64,000 nt of DNA from Rhineura floridana (Eukaryota > Chordata > Lepidosauria > Squamata > Rhineuridae), in contig NC_084489.1 in assembly GCF_030035675.1 (NCBI RefSeq), positions 20,795,501 through 20,859,500 on the forward strand. The letters run 5' to 3'. Numbering within the stretch: position 1 is the first letter of the stretch; each line of letters begins with the position of its first letter. Position numbers and translations under genes: made by a program. Shown one piece after another: positions 23,273 to 61,410 of the stretch. Under the pieces are notes generated by a model. That model saw only the letters and a program-made list of their open reading frames with translations. It did not search any database and was not told the origin of the DNA.

Positions 23273-24904
23273 AATCCAGCTCATTTCTGTAGGCAGGGGA
23301 GGAGGAGGGAAGGCCAAAATGAGCAGAAAAGAATGGGCAGGAGCAACCACTGTTCTTGCAGGGAGTTTAAAAGGTACACACACAGAGAGAGTTACTAGAT
23401 AACCCTAATTCAGGCCCACAATCTCTTTCTCTCCTAGTTCCCAAACAACAAGAACCTGGGGGAGCTTTTTAATTCCCTTTTTGATATACAGAAAATTAGC
23501 TTCCAGTTTTTAAAGTAATTATATTTTAATTATATTTTATAAGTAATTCTTTAGGCATCAACCCCCCCCCTTCCTCAATAGCACATCACTGCCAGGCCAT
23601 ATGGGGAGGTGGGAGCTAAAAGTTAAAGCAACACAAACCCAAAGCTTTCCTGGACACAGAGAAAGTCACACAGTTCTTTAGATCCTAGTTCATCCTTCAC
23701 AGAGCTATCCCCACCCAAAATTGAAGAACCCATTCAGCTCTATATTAAGCCTTTGCTTCCAGATAAGTTTCTATGTTTTTTCAAATATATTACATGTATC
23801 ACATGTTCTTACATATACCTCCCAATGGTGTCCTCAACCGAGGTCCATGCCTGTGCAGCTTCAACAATGCTGCACCATCTGTTGTCCCCAGACTATTCAA
23901 TGGGTTCTGAAATATTCCCAAGGTAACATTCTCTGCTTTTATTAAAGACAGGACTTAATACTGAAGTTAAGTGTCCCCTTTTGAATATTCAAAAGAATAT
24001 TCACTCATGGCTTTGCCATTCATGTGATCAGCCAAATCACTGTGATAACCATGCCCACAAACACATTTTACATAAAAATGTGCAATGGCCTTCAACTTTA
24101 TACACCAGGCTGCAGCTACAATTCCAACAGGAGCCAGAGATTTTAAGAATTGCACTAACAAGCCACAAGCCTGTACTCAGTGGAAAACTCTTTGAAATAG
24201 ACTGAGATCAATGGGCCATCTCTAAGTAAATGCTCTAATGCCAGATTCCAAACTGTAAAAGATCAACACCCAGAATAGTTTATCTACTGCTGCCTATATC
24301 GTTTTTCCTATCAAAAGCTTATCTGTAATACTAGTTTTGCACACACACCCAAAAAGAAAAAGTGGCCATTACACTTTTTGTAGTTATTTTGTCACAAATG
24401 TGGCAAAAACAGTAATTTATAGAACATTAATTCTTCTGGAGGGACCCACAAACTTGCACAAATGCTCAATGGGATGAGTAGGAATAAAAATAAGGTTTCA
24501 ATGGTCTCCCAGAGTCCAATACTTGGATTTTTGTCTTTGAAACTATTTTCCTGGCCAGTCTCTACATCTTACGAGAGCTCATCACAACACCTGGTGGATG
24601 ACTAGGAGTTAAGGTAAATTTGGCGGTTTTCTTCTGAAGCAGCATTCTTATTACACCTTTTTTTTGTCAACTTTAGACAACCTGTTAATGTTTCCATATG
24701 ACAAGTTACAGAAGCTCAGTTAAATAATCACCATCATCAGCAGATCATCATCATAGGAATGTAGTTGCATTGCGTTTGTTAAGTGAGGTTCTTGACTGAA
24801 GAAATGGGGAAGCCTCAATGGTTTCATGCGTCATGGTCTCTTAAAGCTAAGGCTCAAGTGCATGAGTTACAAAAATATATTGGTATCTGCAAGGGCACCT
24901 GACA

Positions 24905-50741
<25,837 letters not shown>

Positions 50742-51060
50742 AGACTATAATGTCCATTCTCGGATCTGAAAAATATATTTTAAAGAATAAAAATAAAACA
50801 AAAATGGTTCTTTATTTTACAAACTTAATCAGGGAGCTTCCCTCTTGGACATGTAGCTCTTGTAGGGGAACTCTAGAAAAGGGGAGATTAAAAGAGGGGT
50901 TCAGTAAAAAAAAGATTTTAAGGATGACAACTTTTTATTTATCTAACACTTCACAACCAAGCATGTTGTATCAACATTAAAATCAATATGAATTAATATA
51001 TCTTCTCCAATTTTGAGAGGAACTAAAAAAGATTTTAAAAACTCAATATTGCACAGAGAT

Positions 51061-51545
51061 ATTATTACTATTTTATTCATTTATATCCCTCCTTTTCCCC
51101 AGAACTGGGACTCAAGGCGGCTTACGAAAATTAAAACAAATACCGTTAAAAACATATAAATCAAACATACAGAAGCTATCATAAAAAGGTAATTAAACCA
51201 ACTATAAAATTTAAATCACTTAAAACATAGCGATTAACCCCACACACACACACAAAATACAAATCAGTAAAAACAGCACCCTATTTAATAGCCCTTGCAG
51301 TCAGTTCCCAAAAGCCTACCAGAACATAAACGTCTTCACCTGCTGAGGGAAGGACAGCAGGGAGACAGCCAGTCTAACCTCCCTAGGGAGTTCCAGAGCC
51401 TGGGGCAGGCACCGAGATGGCTCTTTCCTATGTTTCCACCAGACATGCGTGTGAGGGTGGCGGTACTGAAAGAAAGGCCTCCCCTGATGATCTCAGGGCT
51501 TGGACAGGCTCATATGGGAATATATAGGGAACTGTTAATTAAACT
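51061..51545 (-). mobile_element. LINE 3'-end fragment, CR1/L2-type
   Basis: atttatatccctccttttcc, caaggcggcttacgaaaatt, aacgtcttcacctgctgagg and gagttccagagcctggggca match in order the antisense tail at 42211-42620. Lies in the probable first intron of ZDHHC3. Confidence 0.65.
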
Positions 51546-53339
51546 TGAGTTTGACATGAACACTTGCTACTTGACCAGCACATAGTTAGAAGGACTAATG
51601 ATTCCCAAACCCTGAATGGCTCATTTTCACTGGAACGGCCGACAGCAGCAAGTGATATTTTACAAGTTTTTACAGGTACAGTTAAGATGATTTTTTAGGC
51701 TTTTAAATATACAAGTGCAATCCATAAGGGAAGTAGTTACCTTTTCGGTATATAAAGCACAATTCTAAAAATTTCCACATATTACACCCACACACACACT
51801 ATATACATATATAGTATCAGCTCCTAAGCAGATTTTTAAAATTAATTTAACAAACTATATTTTAATATGGGATATATGTAAAATCATGAGTTGATTATCA
51901 GTCCAATTATCACAGTTAAGACTGAACAATTTCCATTTACAAGCTTGCTCAAGATCCACAAGTTAAAGACTGGTTTAACAAAATATGAACTACATTACAT
52001 AGTACAGAGGCTGCCAATGCAGTGACTCCAGGCATGATGCCATACACTCTGGGTTTTAATTTTAAAAGATGAAGTAAGTCTCTAGCCCTGCTAGAAAGAT
52101 ATGAAACAAAATGTGCAGGTACCCTTCTAAGTGATTTCTCTGAAATGAGCCAGCCTGGCTGCTCCTGCCTGTCAGCGTTTCTTGAAAAGTCAGTGAGTGA
52201 AATCAGACCTGTGATTGATAAGTGTCAATCACCCCATCAGGCTGTCCCCGTCAGGCTGTTTGAAAACAACACAATATGAATTCCTGGGGTTCTAAAGAGC
52301 TGCTGTTTTCCCTTCCCCTTTAAGGAACTTTCCCTGTTTCTGACTTATTTTCTAGTAGTTGTTGGAATCTCCATAGTTTGCCTTTCTTTTTTCCCAGCAA
52401 AGAGGATGCATCTTTCCTGTGACGGGTTCGTCCGAGACTAGGTACTCCCTAGAAGTTATTTTCTGCAAATACTGCTACACAATAAATGTGGGTGGATCTT
52501 AAAGATTCTCCTCTCCAAAGGCAAGGGGCAAAAATGGGGGAAAACAGGGTTCTTGCTCCATTAACAGCTGCATCTCCACAATCAGGACCAGCAGAACAAA
52601 TGTGACTTCCCATGGTAAGCATGAGGTTGTCCTAGAAGGCAGGGTAAGGGAGAGAAACAGCAATGGCTGTACTCTCGAATTTTGTGTTATGCCATGACCC
52701 CATGGTAGGCATTTTGTGCTGGCTCCCACATCACTCTCTCAAAATTCAAAAGGTACTAGCTGGTCCAAAAAGGATGACAACGCCTGACATAGTAAAACCT
52801 CTGCATTTGGTACAGTTTAGAGATGGCAGGGAAGGGATAGTCACCAACATATTTATTTTAAGCTGCAATTTGTTAATTTTTGAAATCCATTTTCAACAAA
52901 ATATGACCTATTAGATTCCTGAAAACAAATCTAGTATATGAGGATGAAAGAAAACGAAGTACTGAAATATCTATTTCTGTATTATTTTGGCACCACAACT
53001 AAGGGAAAAGAAATTACATTCTTTGGAGAATGACTCTCACATGCCATAGCTTCGCACCAGTATATTGATAACCATATTAATCACAATCAAGCCTTAATCT
53101 CTTTATGTTAGAAGTCCTAAAACTGAGTACGTCCTCTCCTCCCTCCTACCCACTAGATTACTGTTCAATGGACTTTAAAAACCTATTGTTTTCAATTGCT
53201 ACTGGATGAAACTTTTAAACTTGATGATTAAACAAGTTTTACTTTGCAGTCCAGGGTATAGACAGTAACCCTGTGGACAGCTTTAAGGTGGTGCATCCGG
53301 TGCCCGCTTGCACTGGGCTCCCACACTCAGCAAGTGCTA
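51546..53339 (-). other. Probable ZDHHC3 intron 1, no recognised feature
   Basis: AT-rich sequence with no CpG cluster, exon or clear repeat. Open frames at 52499-52914 on both strands lack splice context and similarity I can recognise. Confidence 0.4.
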
Positions 53340-53880
53340 AAAAGAACTCGGCTGGTAAGTCAGCTGCAGCTGTTTCTGGACTAGTATACCCTGACAACTA
53401 TTGTCCATGCACTGGTAACCTCCAGGCTGGATTACTGTAATGCACTCTATGTGGGGCTGTCCTTGAGGTTGATCTGGAAGCTGCAGCTGGTGCAAAATGC
53501 AGTGGTGCGACTGCTTGCTGGGGCAGGACATCACCAGAATGTTACCCTGCTGCTGAAAGAACTGCACTAGCTGCCCATTAGCTACTGGGCTAAGTTCAAC
53601 GTCCTTTTTGTGTGTGTATAAAGCTCTATACAGCTTGGGATCAGGATACCTGAAAGATAGTCATGCCCCTTATATATCCAGTCAGTCACTGTGCTCTGCA
53701 GGTGAGGGCCTCCTACAGATACCATCTTATCAGGATGTCCGTTCTGCACAACATAGGAAGTGGACCTTTAGTGTTGTGGCAGTGACATTTTGGAATTTCC
53801 TCCCCTTAAATATTAGACAGGCGCTGTTTTTTCAGTGCCTACTGAAGAGCTTCCTCTTTCAACAACCCTTTAAGTAGAGA
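53340..53880 (+). mobile_element. CR1/L2-type LINE fragment (RT C-terminal half)
   Basis: Broken frames give [18 protein letters not shown] (family DYCNALLYGAPL), [14 protein letters not shown] (family VLRELHWLP), then TFWNFLPLNIRQA and CLLKSFLFQQPF (family LWNSLPPEIR, RLKTFLF). It ends within 10 bases of the DNA element at 53889. Confidence 0.75.
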
Positions 53881-53888
53881 CCTTATCC

Positions 53889-55293
53889 CAGGGCTCATCC
53901 AGACGACTGCAAAATGTGTGACACGCCCGCTATGTGTGTTCATTATGTTTTGGTCATCCAAATAACGTCTCGCGCTGTTAAGCATTTTCGCGGGTTAAAT
54001 CCGCTTCTTGCAATACCAGCAAAAATGCAATTTGCTGTTTAAAATCGGGAATCATCTGCTGTGCCTTCAGGAGGTAGGATGCAACACCGCGGACTTTACA
54101 GCTGATGGGTGGTTCTTGGGTGTTTCCCCTTGCCCCTTCTCCCCATTCCAGCCAATCACTTATCTGCACTTTTGCGCATGTGTGAGAATAAGCCTGGGAA
54201 AATTGAGCCAATCATCGCAATGGTAGGGTGTTTGGGGGGGTGTCTGCAACTACTGCACAGATGCATTTTATTTTTTGCCAGCCTGCAAACTGGGCAGCCG
54301 CTCTGGGTGAGATCTGCAATGCACAGCAAGCGAGAAAGGGGCTGCTGGTCGGTTTCATGCCTGCCTCCAGAAAGCTTTGTCAATTTCATTCTACTCCCTG
54401 GGGTTTTTGTTTGGAATCCTTTCACTGCCAGAAGGAAAGGGAGAAGGAGGGTGTGTGTGAATGAAATTGACAAAGCTTTCCAGAGGCAGGCGTGAAACCG
54501 ACCAGCAGCCCCTTTCTTGTTTGTATTTGCGATATTACGCTTAAACGAACTTATGCTTTTCTGCCTTTATGGATATTTAAGGAGATACACACGCTGGCAA
54601 TTGCACTTATTTCTCCAAAAAAGCAAGAAAGGTGTCAACCCCCCTCCTTCACCCTTTTTTTCCCTGGAGTAGAATGAAATTGACAAAGCTTTCAGGAGGA
54701 AGGTGTGAAAATGACCAGCAGTATTTGCGATATTATGCTTAAATGAATGTATCCTTTTCTGCCTTTATGGATATTTAAGGAGATACACACGCTGGCAATT
54801 GCACTTATTTCTCCAAAAAAGCAAGAAACGTGTCACACGCACCTTCTCCCTTTCCTTCCTGCGAAAAGCAAGAAACGTGTCACACGCACCTTCTCCCTTT
54901 CCTTCCTGCGGGGAAATGATTTGAAGCAAAAACCCCAGTGAGTAGAATGAAATTGACAAAGCTTTCCGAGGCAGGCTGAAACTGACCACCCTCCTCCTTC
55001 TCCCTTTCCTTCGCAGCAAGAACTCCTTTAAGGCCATATTGTGCTTCACTGCAAAGGGGGAGAGGAGCATACACCATTTTTTTGCTGACCAGCTGGTTGA
55101 TAGGGGGAGGTTTTAGAGGTGGAGCTTGGAAAAAGCAAAAAGAATGTAGGGGTCTAATCGCTGCGTGTGCGGGTGCAAAAAAGCATTTTTTTTAATTGGG
55201 AAAGAGCAAACTAAAAGGCAAAGTGAGGACTATCAGATGACAAACCGAATATGGAAACCATGGATTATCCCGCTCCGTTTGGATAAGCCCCCA
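53889..55293. mobile_element. DNA transposon-like element with inverted ends and internal palindrome
   Basis: Left end cagggctcatccagacg and the reverse complement of the right end (tgggggcttatccaaacg) match at 14 of 16 inner positions. Inside are an inverted repeat with arms of about 60 bases (54333-54391 and 54459-54519) and direct repeats of a block starting gatattacgcttaaacgaac (54531 and 54730). There are also several copies of gaatgaaattgacaaagctt (54459, 54673, 54948). CpG-richer than its flanks. No transposase. Superfamily not certain; the CAGGG start suggests hAT. Confidence 0.65.
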
Positions 55294-56269
55294 GTCTGCA
55301 TCTGTGTTGGAATTTTTTTAAAAGATTGTTTAAAAAGATTTAAGATGTTTTGTTTTTAAAGATTTTTATAGATTTTTTTTTTAGTGTTGTATCACCTGTT
55401 TTCCACCCTGTGCTCCTTCTCCTTCTGGGAGGAAGGAATATAAATTTAAATTTAGTATCAACATCAGCATCATTCAGGGAGCCAAGGTTGGGAAAGGCTG
55501 CTATAATGGAAAGGGTGTTTCCACTCTCTTGAATCCCGTCTTGAAATTTCTCACTGAAGGGCAAAGCCAAACGCTTAACAAGCAGGGAAGCTTTTGCAAA
55601 GTCAATGGAGGAATCTGGTTGTTTCAAAAACCTCTCAGACTTGTGTGACCAGATTCAACAATGGGGCAAATGTCGTAGGTGTACATCATGGGGAAGCAAA
55701 GCCTCTTCAACCACCGTTAACTCTTAAAATTGCCTGCTTTCAGTGTTGCAGTGTCGTAGTCTTTCTCCATTCTAGTTATCAATCTAGTTATCAACTGTCT
55801 CACATTATGGTTTCAAAATATAAGGGGGACCTTCTGAGTCTTGTGCTAATTCTTATTGCGAGAAGCAATATTCACTTTGTAGTTTGAAGCAATCTCTATA
55901 GCTCAATCCAGTTAAAACTGACATACTTGTAATATAACATGCAGAGCTGTTGTAGGAATGACTATCTATAATCACAAATGCATTCATGAGGAAAGGCTTC
56001 TTTAACTGGAACAGGAAAACAATGTTAATAGAAGCCTTGGGAGGAGAGCTGCAGCTAGTACTTTGATCTTTGGAACACAGCTGGGACACTCTCCATCAAA
56101 ACCAGTGCCTGTGCCCATGGAGTAAACATTTTAGTGATGTTTCAAAACTAAATGGACACTAAAGTTAAGGCACTTTTTGACAGTGGTTGAAGATGACTTA
56201 AAGACAACTGGGTTATAACAGACCCTTTCAATCTGAAAATCACTATGGCACACCTAAAACACCTCTGAG

Positions 56270-57960
56270 TGTCTTGAGAAAGATGTCAGGCAGATCCCTA
56301 TGCCTAACTTTCTAAGGGAGCCCAAGGAAGTAAGGGAAATAGTGGTGGCAAGAGATAGAATTCTAGGTCTTACTGACAAATTAAAAACCAACAAATCACT
56401 GGTTCCACATGGCATCCATGAGAGAGTTCTTAAAGAATTCAAATACGAAATTGCTGATTTTCTAACAAAAATATGCAACTTGTCCCTAAGATCAGCTTCT
56501 GTACACAAGGACCTAAAAACAGCAATGTAACATCAATTTTTAAAAAGGGATCCAGGGGCAATCTGCAAAATTACAGGTGTTAGCTTAATGCTAGTTCCAG
56601 GAAAACTGGTGGAAAGCAACAATAAAACAATAAAACATACAGAAGAATAAGTCTTGCAGAAGAAGAATCAACATAGCTTCCCCAAAGGGAAGTCCTGTCT
56701 AAGTAACCTTTCAGAGTGCTCTGAGAGTGTCAAATAAGCATGTGAATAGGTGTGAGGCAATAGACAGTGTGTGTACCTACTTTCAAAAAGCTTTTAATAT
56801 GGTTCATCACTAAAGACTCCTCAGCAAGCTTAGCAGTCATAAGGGGAATGGTCCTTTAATGGCTCAGGAAGCAGAGAGTAGGAATAAATTGACAGTTCTC
56901 CCAATGGAGGGGTGTAAGAAGTGGGCTTCCCTCAAGATCTGTACTGAGACTGGTGCTTTTTAACTTGTTCTTAAATGACTGGAGTTAGAAGGTTAGCAGT
57001 GAGATGGCCAGGTCTGCTGATTGTTCAGAATGGTTAAAACAAAAAATCATCTCTCCGAACTGGATGAATGGGAATTAAAATTGCAAATGCAGTTCAATAT
57101 AAGCAAGTGTAAAGTGATGTTCACTGGAGCAAATAAATCTTAGCTTCACATATATACTTCTGGGACATGAATCACGTCCATGAAAGGGATTTTGGGATCA
57201 TGGTGAATAGCTCAATGAAGACATTGCCCTAGTGTGCGGCAGCTGGGGAAAAAACAATTTCAGTCTTAGGGATAATTAGGAAAGGGACTGAAAATAAAAC
57301 TGGGATTAGGAAAAAAACTGAAAATAAAAAAAATATAATACAACTCTATGGTGTGACTTCACTTGGAACACTGGGCTCAGATCTGATTGCCACATAACAA
57401 AAAGGATGTTGTAAAGTTGGAAAAGGTTCAGAAAAGGGCAATCAAAATGATCAAGGGGACTGAGCAACTCCCCTATAAGGAAAGGTTACAACATGTGGGG
57501 CTTTTTAGCTTAGAAAAAAGGCAAGTAAGGGGGACATGATATGTTTTTCTCCCTCTCAGAATACTTGAACGCATGGGCCTCTAATGAAGCTGAACACTGG
57601 AAGATTCAGGACAGACAAGACCTATGTCTTCACACAGCACAGTTAAACTGTAGAATTCACAGCTGCAAGATGTAGCGACGGCCATCAACTTGGACAGCTT
57701 TAAAAGGGGGTTACATTCCTAGAGAATAAGGCTAAAAATGTCTACTAGTCATGACAGCTATGTATTATTCTCCAGTATCTGAGACTATATGCCTCTGAAC
57801 ACCAGTTACTGGGAATCACAAGTGGGGAGAGTGCTACTGTGCTTACGTGTTGCTTGTGGGCTTCCCAGTAGACATATGCCTAGCCACTGTGAGAAGAGGA
57901 TGCTGAACTAGATGGGTTTTTGTTTTGATCTAATGGGGCTCTTATGTTTTCAGACAACTG
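56270..57960 (+). mobile_element. CR1/L2-clade LINE, RT region to 3' end
   Basis: Frames give LREPKEVREIVVARDRI and NKSLVPHGIHERVLKEFKYE (RT start), KLVESNNKTIKHTEE, ACAA...SVLGIIRKGTENKTG, and a 3' end with gaggatgctgaactagatgg and ctaatggggctcttatgttt, which is typical of the family. About 1.7 kb with many stops; same group as 13759-14200, which overlaps its later part. Confidence 0.85.
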
Positions 57961-58689
57961 TTTAGCCCTTACTCTATTCGAAATGTTAGAACTCTAATAT
58001 TTCTGATTAACAGAATTCTTCTATCCAAAGTAAGATGAGAACACTGGGAATTTTTAAAATAATGCAAAAACTTAGGAATTTAAATACAAGCACCAGTTAA
58101 AAGAAAAAAGTGTAAATGCCAGAAGGAAATTCCTGAAGACAAACATTCCTGGTTACAATATTAACTTTGCTTTTTCAATTACACTGAGTAATTGAGTTAA
58201 TAGCAATTCAGTAGATAATGGCTGGAACTTATCCCCATGTCTTCAGCAAAGAATGAATTTAGAGACCAACATTACGTGAAAAACATTTTAAATATGATTC
58301 AGAAACTATAGCAAACAGCACTCAGTTCATACATTTCCAAATCAAGATGAGAGGGACAAGCATCTACAGCAAATATTTGGATGGCAAGTATTTATTCAAC
58401 TCTTTCCCAAGACAGGGCCAGTTAACCCCATCCCTAATGACTGTCCACATGCAGGCAAAGACTATGGGCAACATCCAGTTATGTCTGCCCACCTAAGCAA
58501 CAGAAATCCACTTGTGCGATGGGACTTCTGCTTGCTCTTCTTCCCTATCTATCCCTCCATGTCCTCCCAACACTACTGTAGAAGGTCCCCCAAGACTCCA
58601 GAACAGATCTAGGGGGCACACAGGGGTTGTAAGGAGGAAGAGAGAAAGAAGCCCCACTATGCAAGTGGGTGCCCACTCGCACCGCCTAG

Positions 58690-58895
58690 ATCTCACCCAT
58701 TTTTATTTAGACAGGCCTTTGGCCCATCAACTAGCTAGATTTTTAAACTGATTTTATCAATGTTTTACCTGCCTTCTTTTTATTATTATTTTTATTATTA
58801 TTGCTGTTTTATTGTATTTTATTTTACAGTATATTAGTATTGTTAGCTGCTTTATCATTTGGTGGAAAGATGGGATACAAATTTAAGAAATGAAT
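58690..58895 (+). mobile_element. LINE 3' UTR fragment, CR1/L2-type
   Basis: tttatttagacaggcctttg, then a T-rich body, then gctgctttatcatttggtgg and aaagatgggatacaaattta. The last phrase corresponds to the ggcggggtataaataaa end seen at 37445-37465. Confidence 0.45.
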
Positions 58896-59070
58896 AGAAT
58901 AGCAGATTACAGATAAAGCCTTGCACACTGCTTTTGGATCAAGCAGCCTACTCCTTGAGGCCAGGGAGCAGTGCTAGCTTGCTCAAAAGAAGCATGTGAC
59001 ATGTTTTAAATTAGCCTGCAAGCACCCTTCTTATTGGCGATTGAGAAGCAGCTCTAGAGCCAATTTGTTT

Positions 59071-59270
59071 TATTTATTTAAAACATTTTTATCCAGATGG
59101 TTACAATTAAAGTACAATAAATACATTTTAAAATAAATACACAATTAAGATAATTAAGAGCCAATACAAATAAATCACAAACATCCAACCTCCAAAATAT
59201 AGTATATAACTGAATATAAAGGGTTACCTAGCTGCCAGGATACCACTAGGGTCTTTAGCTGGGGGATGGG
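59071..59270 (-). mobile_element. LINE tail fragment
   Basis: tttatttatttaaaacattt followed by atccagatggttacaattaa and runs of aaatacattttaaaataaat resemble the antisense LINE tails elsewhere in the window. No diagnostic inner part. Confidence 0.35.
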
Positions 59271-60759
59271 GAGAAGGGGGCCATCTAGCTTCTGGGGCTG
59301 ATGAGGATACCATCACCAAGGAGCCTTTGATCCTCTGCATCTTGACTGGGGAGAAGTTGGCCATTCCTGAGAAGATATAAAAATTATCTAAATGCTTTCC
59401 AAGGTATTTGTTTTCCTGCAGCTGTTAGCTATTTAACAGTGCATTTGTGGACATAACATAGGTGCACACATGCCAGCTTGAAGTGGAAACCAATTATGTC
59501 TAAGTCTATTTTCTCAGTTGCATGCATTCCTAAATTTTCTGTGATTGACTGCATCCCTTTACAGATCCAGTATCTCTGGATCACTGAATATAATGCTGTT
59601 TATTTGTTACCGTCCTTTGTCAAAGGAAAGTTTACACATATTGTTGGTTGGGCAATTCAACAGGTGTCTTCATCAAGGGTAACAACTGCAAGTTCCTCAA
59701 CAGCAACAGGTGCTTCTGAAGTATATTAGCTGACATAGTGCGTGCCTCCAGTGTGAGTCAACTAAAACTCATTGGAAGCATCTTTTGATATAGGGGACCT
59801 TGCAGTTGGTGCCTTTGATGAAGATACATGTTAAACTGCTCAACACATTTCAACTATATTAATAAACTCTCAAGACACAATTGAGATTCACCTTTTTTTC
59901 TTTGGCTTTTTTTTTTTAGTGCCGCCTTCCATTTTTTGTAGCCATTTCTTTTTTCAGAAGGCCAGACAGAATCCTCTGTTCACTATGCAACGGCACCGAA
60001 TGAGTCTTAGATGGACTTTCTTATGAGAGATGTTAAAAGATTAACTACAGTGCAAAGGAGGGGGGATTTTAGCCAGGGATGCAGCTGGGAAGGGAAAGGT
60101 TAAACCTCTCCTCCTGGTGTGTGACAGACCCAATGAAAACTGGGGAATCCCCGCATCCAGGATTATTTTTTTTTAAATCTCCTGACATGTCTACTAGTTA
60201 TGGAGTTAATGTAACCGGTAGCTTGGGTACCCCCACCTAGTTCTATCTTCAATAATGAAATATTAAAGTGCGTTACATTGAGTGAGACTATTGGTCCATC
60301 ATCTAGTGCTGTGGTGTAGTTTTTTTTTCATATTTGCCAACATTGTGGCTAATGTGTTAATATTTTCATCACATGACAAAAAATTACAATGTTTCTGAGG
60401 ATTGAAAAATACACAATTAAAAAAAATTATATATTGATAGAATTAGTGACAAATCTGACATTAAGTAGTATGGGAAAATCAAACCTAAAATCAGTTAGAC
60501 CACAATGCGATGTTCGAAAACAAGGGCCGTATGTGGACTCTGCCCAAAGTGCAAACGTATTTTGCAGTATACAGAACACAAGAATGAATCTGGGATTGTC
60601 AAGGGCAGAGGGGTAGACCCTTTTTTGAACTGGTACATATATGAAAGAATTTTGTTACAACTTTTATTTAAAAAATAGGTGGTAGAAGTAACACACTAAT
60701 TCACCACAGGCCAATAACCATTTCGCCACATGTGGTGAGTGGTGACTGTGTTGGACATC

Positions 60760-60875
60760 AGGAATGTAGTCCAATATTGTCTATTCTTCACTGGCAGCAG
60801 CTCTCCAAGGTCCCACTGTCTGCTCAAGCCTTTAAATGCAGATGCTGCGGATTGAACCTGGGCATACACAGAATG
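60760..60875 (-). repeat. tRNA-derived SINE fragment, antisense
   Basis: cactggcagcagctctccaa and gatgctgcggattgaacctg are reverse-complement pieces of the SINE at 23066-23272 (ttggaagagtcgctgccagt; ccggttcaatccctggca). Diverged. Confidence 0.55.
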
Positions 60876-61238
60876 TTTCCTAGAGATAGAAACCTTACTT
60901 TTTTATATTCCCCAAAATACCTATCTATTTTCATTCACTGCTTTATAATATGAATCCTCCCAAAAGAGCCTAGATATTTATAGCTTAATTAACACAGTGT
61001 CTACTCTAACCTTCTGGTTCTTTGCTGCATTTTAGAACAGATTCAGTGGGTAAAACATCAGCTTGACTACAAGAAAATCTATTTTATATTTTTGCTACAA
61101 AAATTACAGGATGAGCAGCATAAATAAAAAATCCTCCATCTACTTTCACAGAATTGTTAGTAAAATTTGCTTTCATTGACTCCAAGATTAGCACTGTATT
61201 AAGACAGACATGCACCTCATTTTAATATACACTGTTTT

Positions 61239-61410
61239 CTATCATATCAGTTGGTTTTTTATTTTTAAAAATTTGCTTTGTAACAAGTTACATAATTTTA
61301 TACATTTCATTTTAAAAATGTACATACAATACAGAACTATAATTTGCACAACATTTTCAAGTACATAGAATGAAGAACGCTTTCATATGTTACAAAAGAA
61401 AACGGGGTAC
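61239..61410. repeat. Anonymous duplicated segment, copy 1
   Basis: Contains atacatttcattttaaaaat, ataatttgcacaacattttc and aagtacatagaatgaagaac. It matches 63712-63880 in order with scattered changes. Family unknown. Confidence 0.7.

Larger units (their letters stand above)
20106..24904. other. Intergenic / possible distal ZDHHC3 3' UTR
   Basis: No coding exon seen. On the minus strand, AATAAA signals near 23943-23938 and about 20489 could end the longer ZDHHC3 transcript, whose stop is at 24905; sequence alone does not choose between them. The stretch also contains the MITE and two SINEs listed separately. Confidence 0.4.

Noticed and set aside
53889-55293. CpG-island promoter for ZDHHC3 or EXOSC7
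   Set aside because: The CpGs lie inside an element with inverted termini and internal repeats, and no splice donor or conserved exon is evident.
58493-58751. Two overlapping 67- and 79-residue frames
   Set aside because: Mirror-strand frames in unique noncoding sequence leading into a LINE tail; no similarity.
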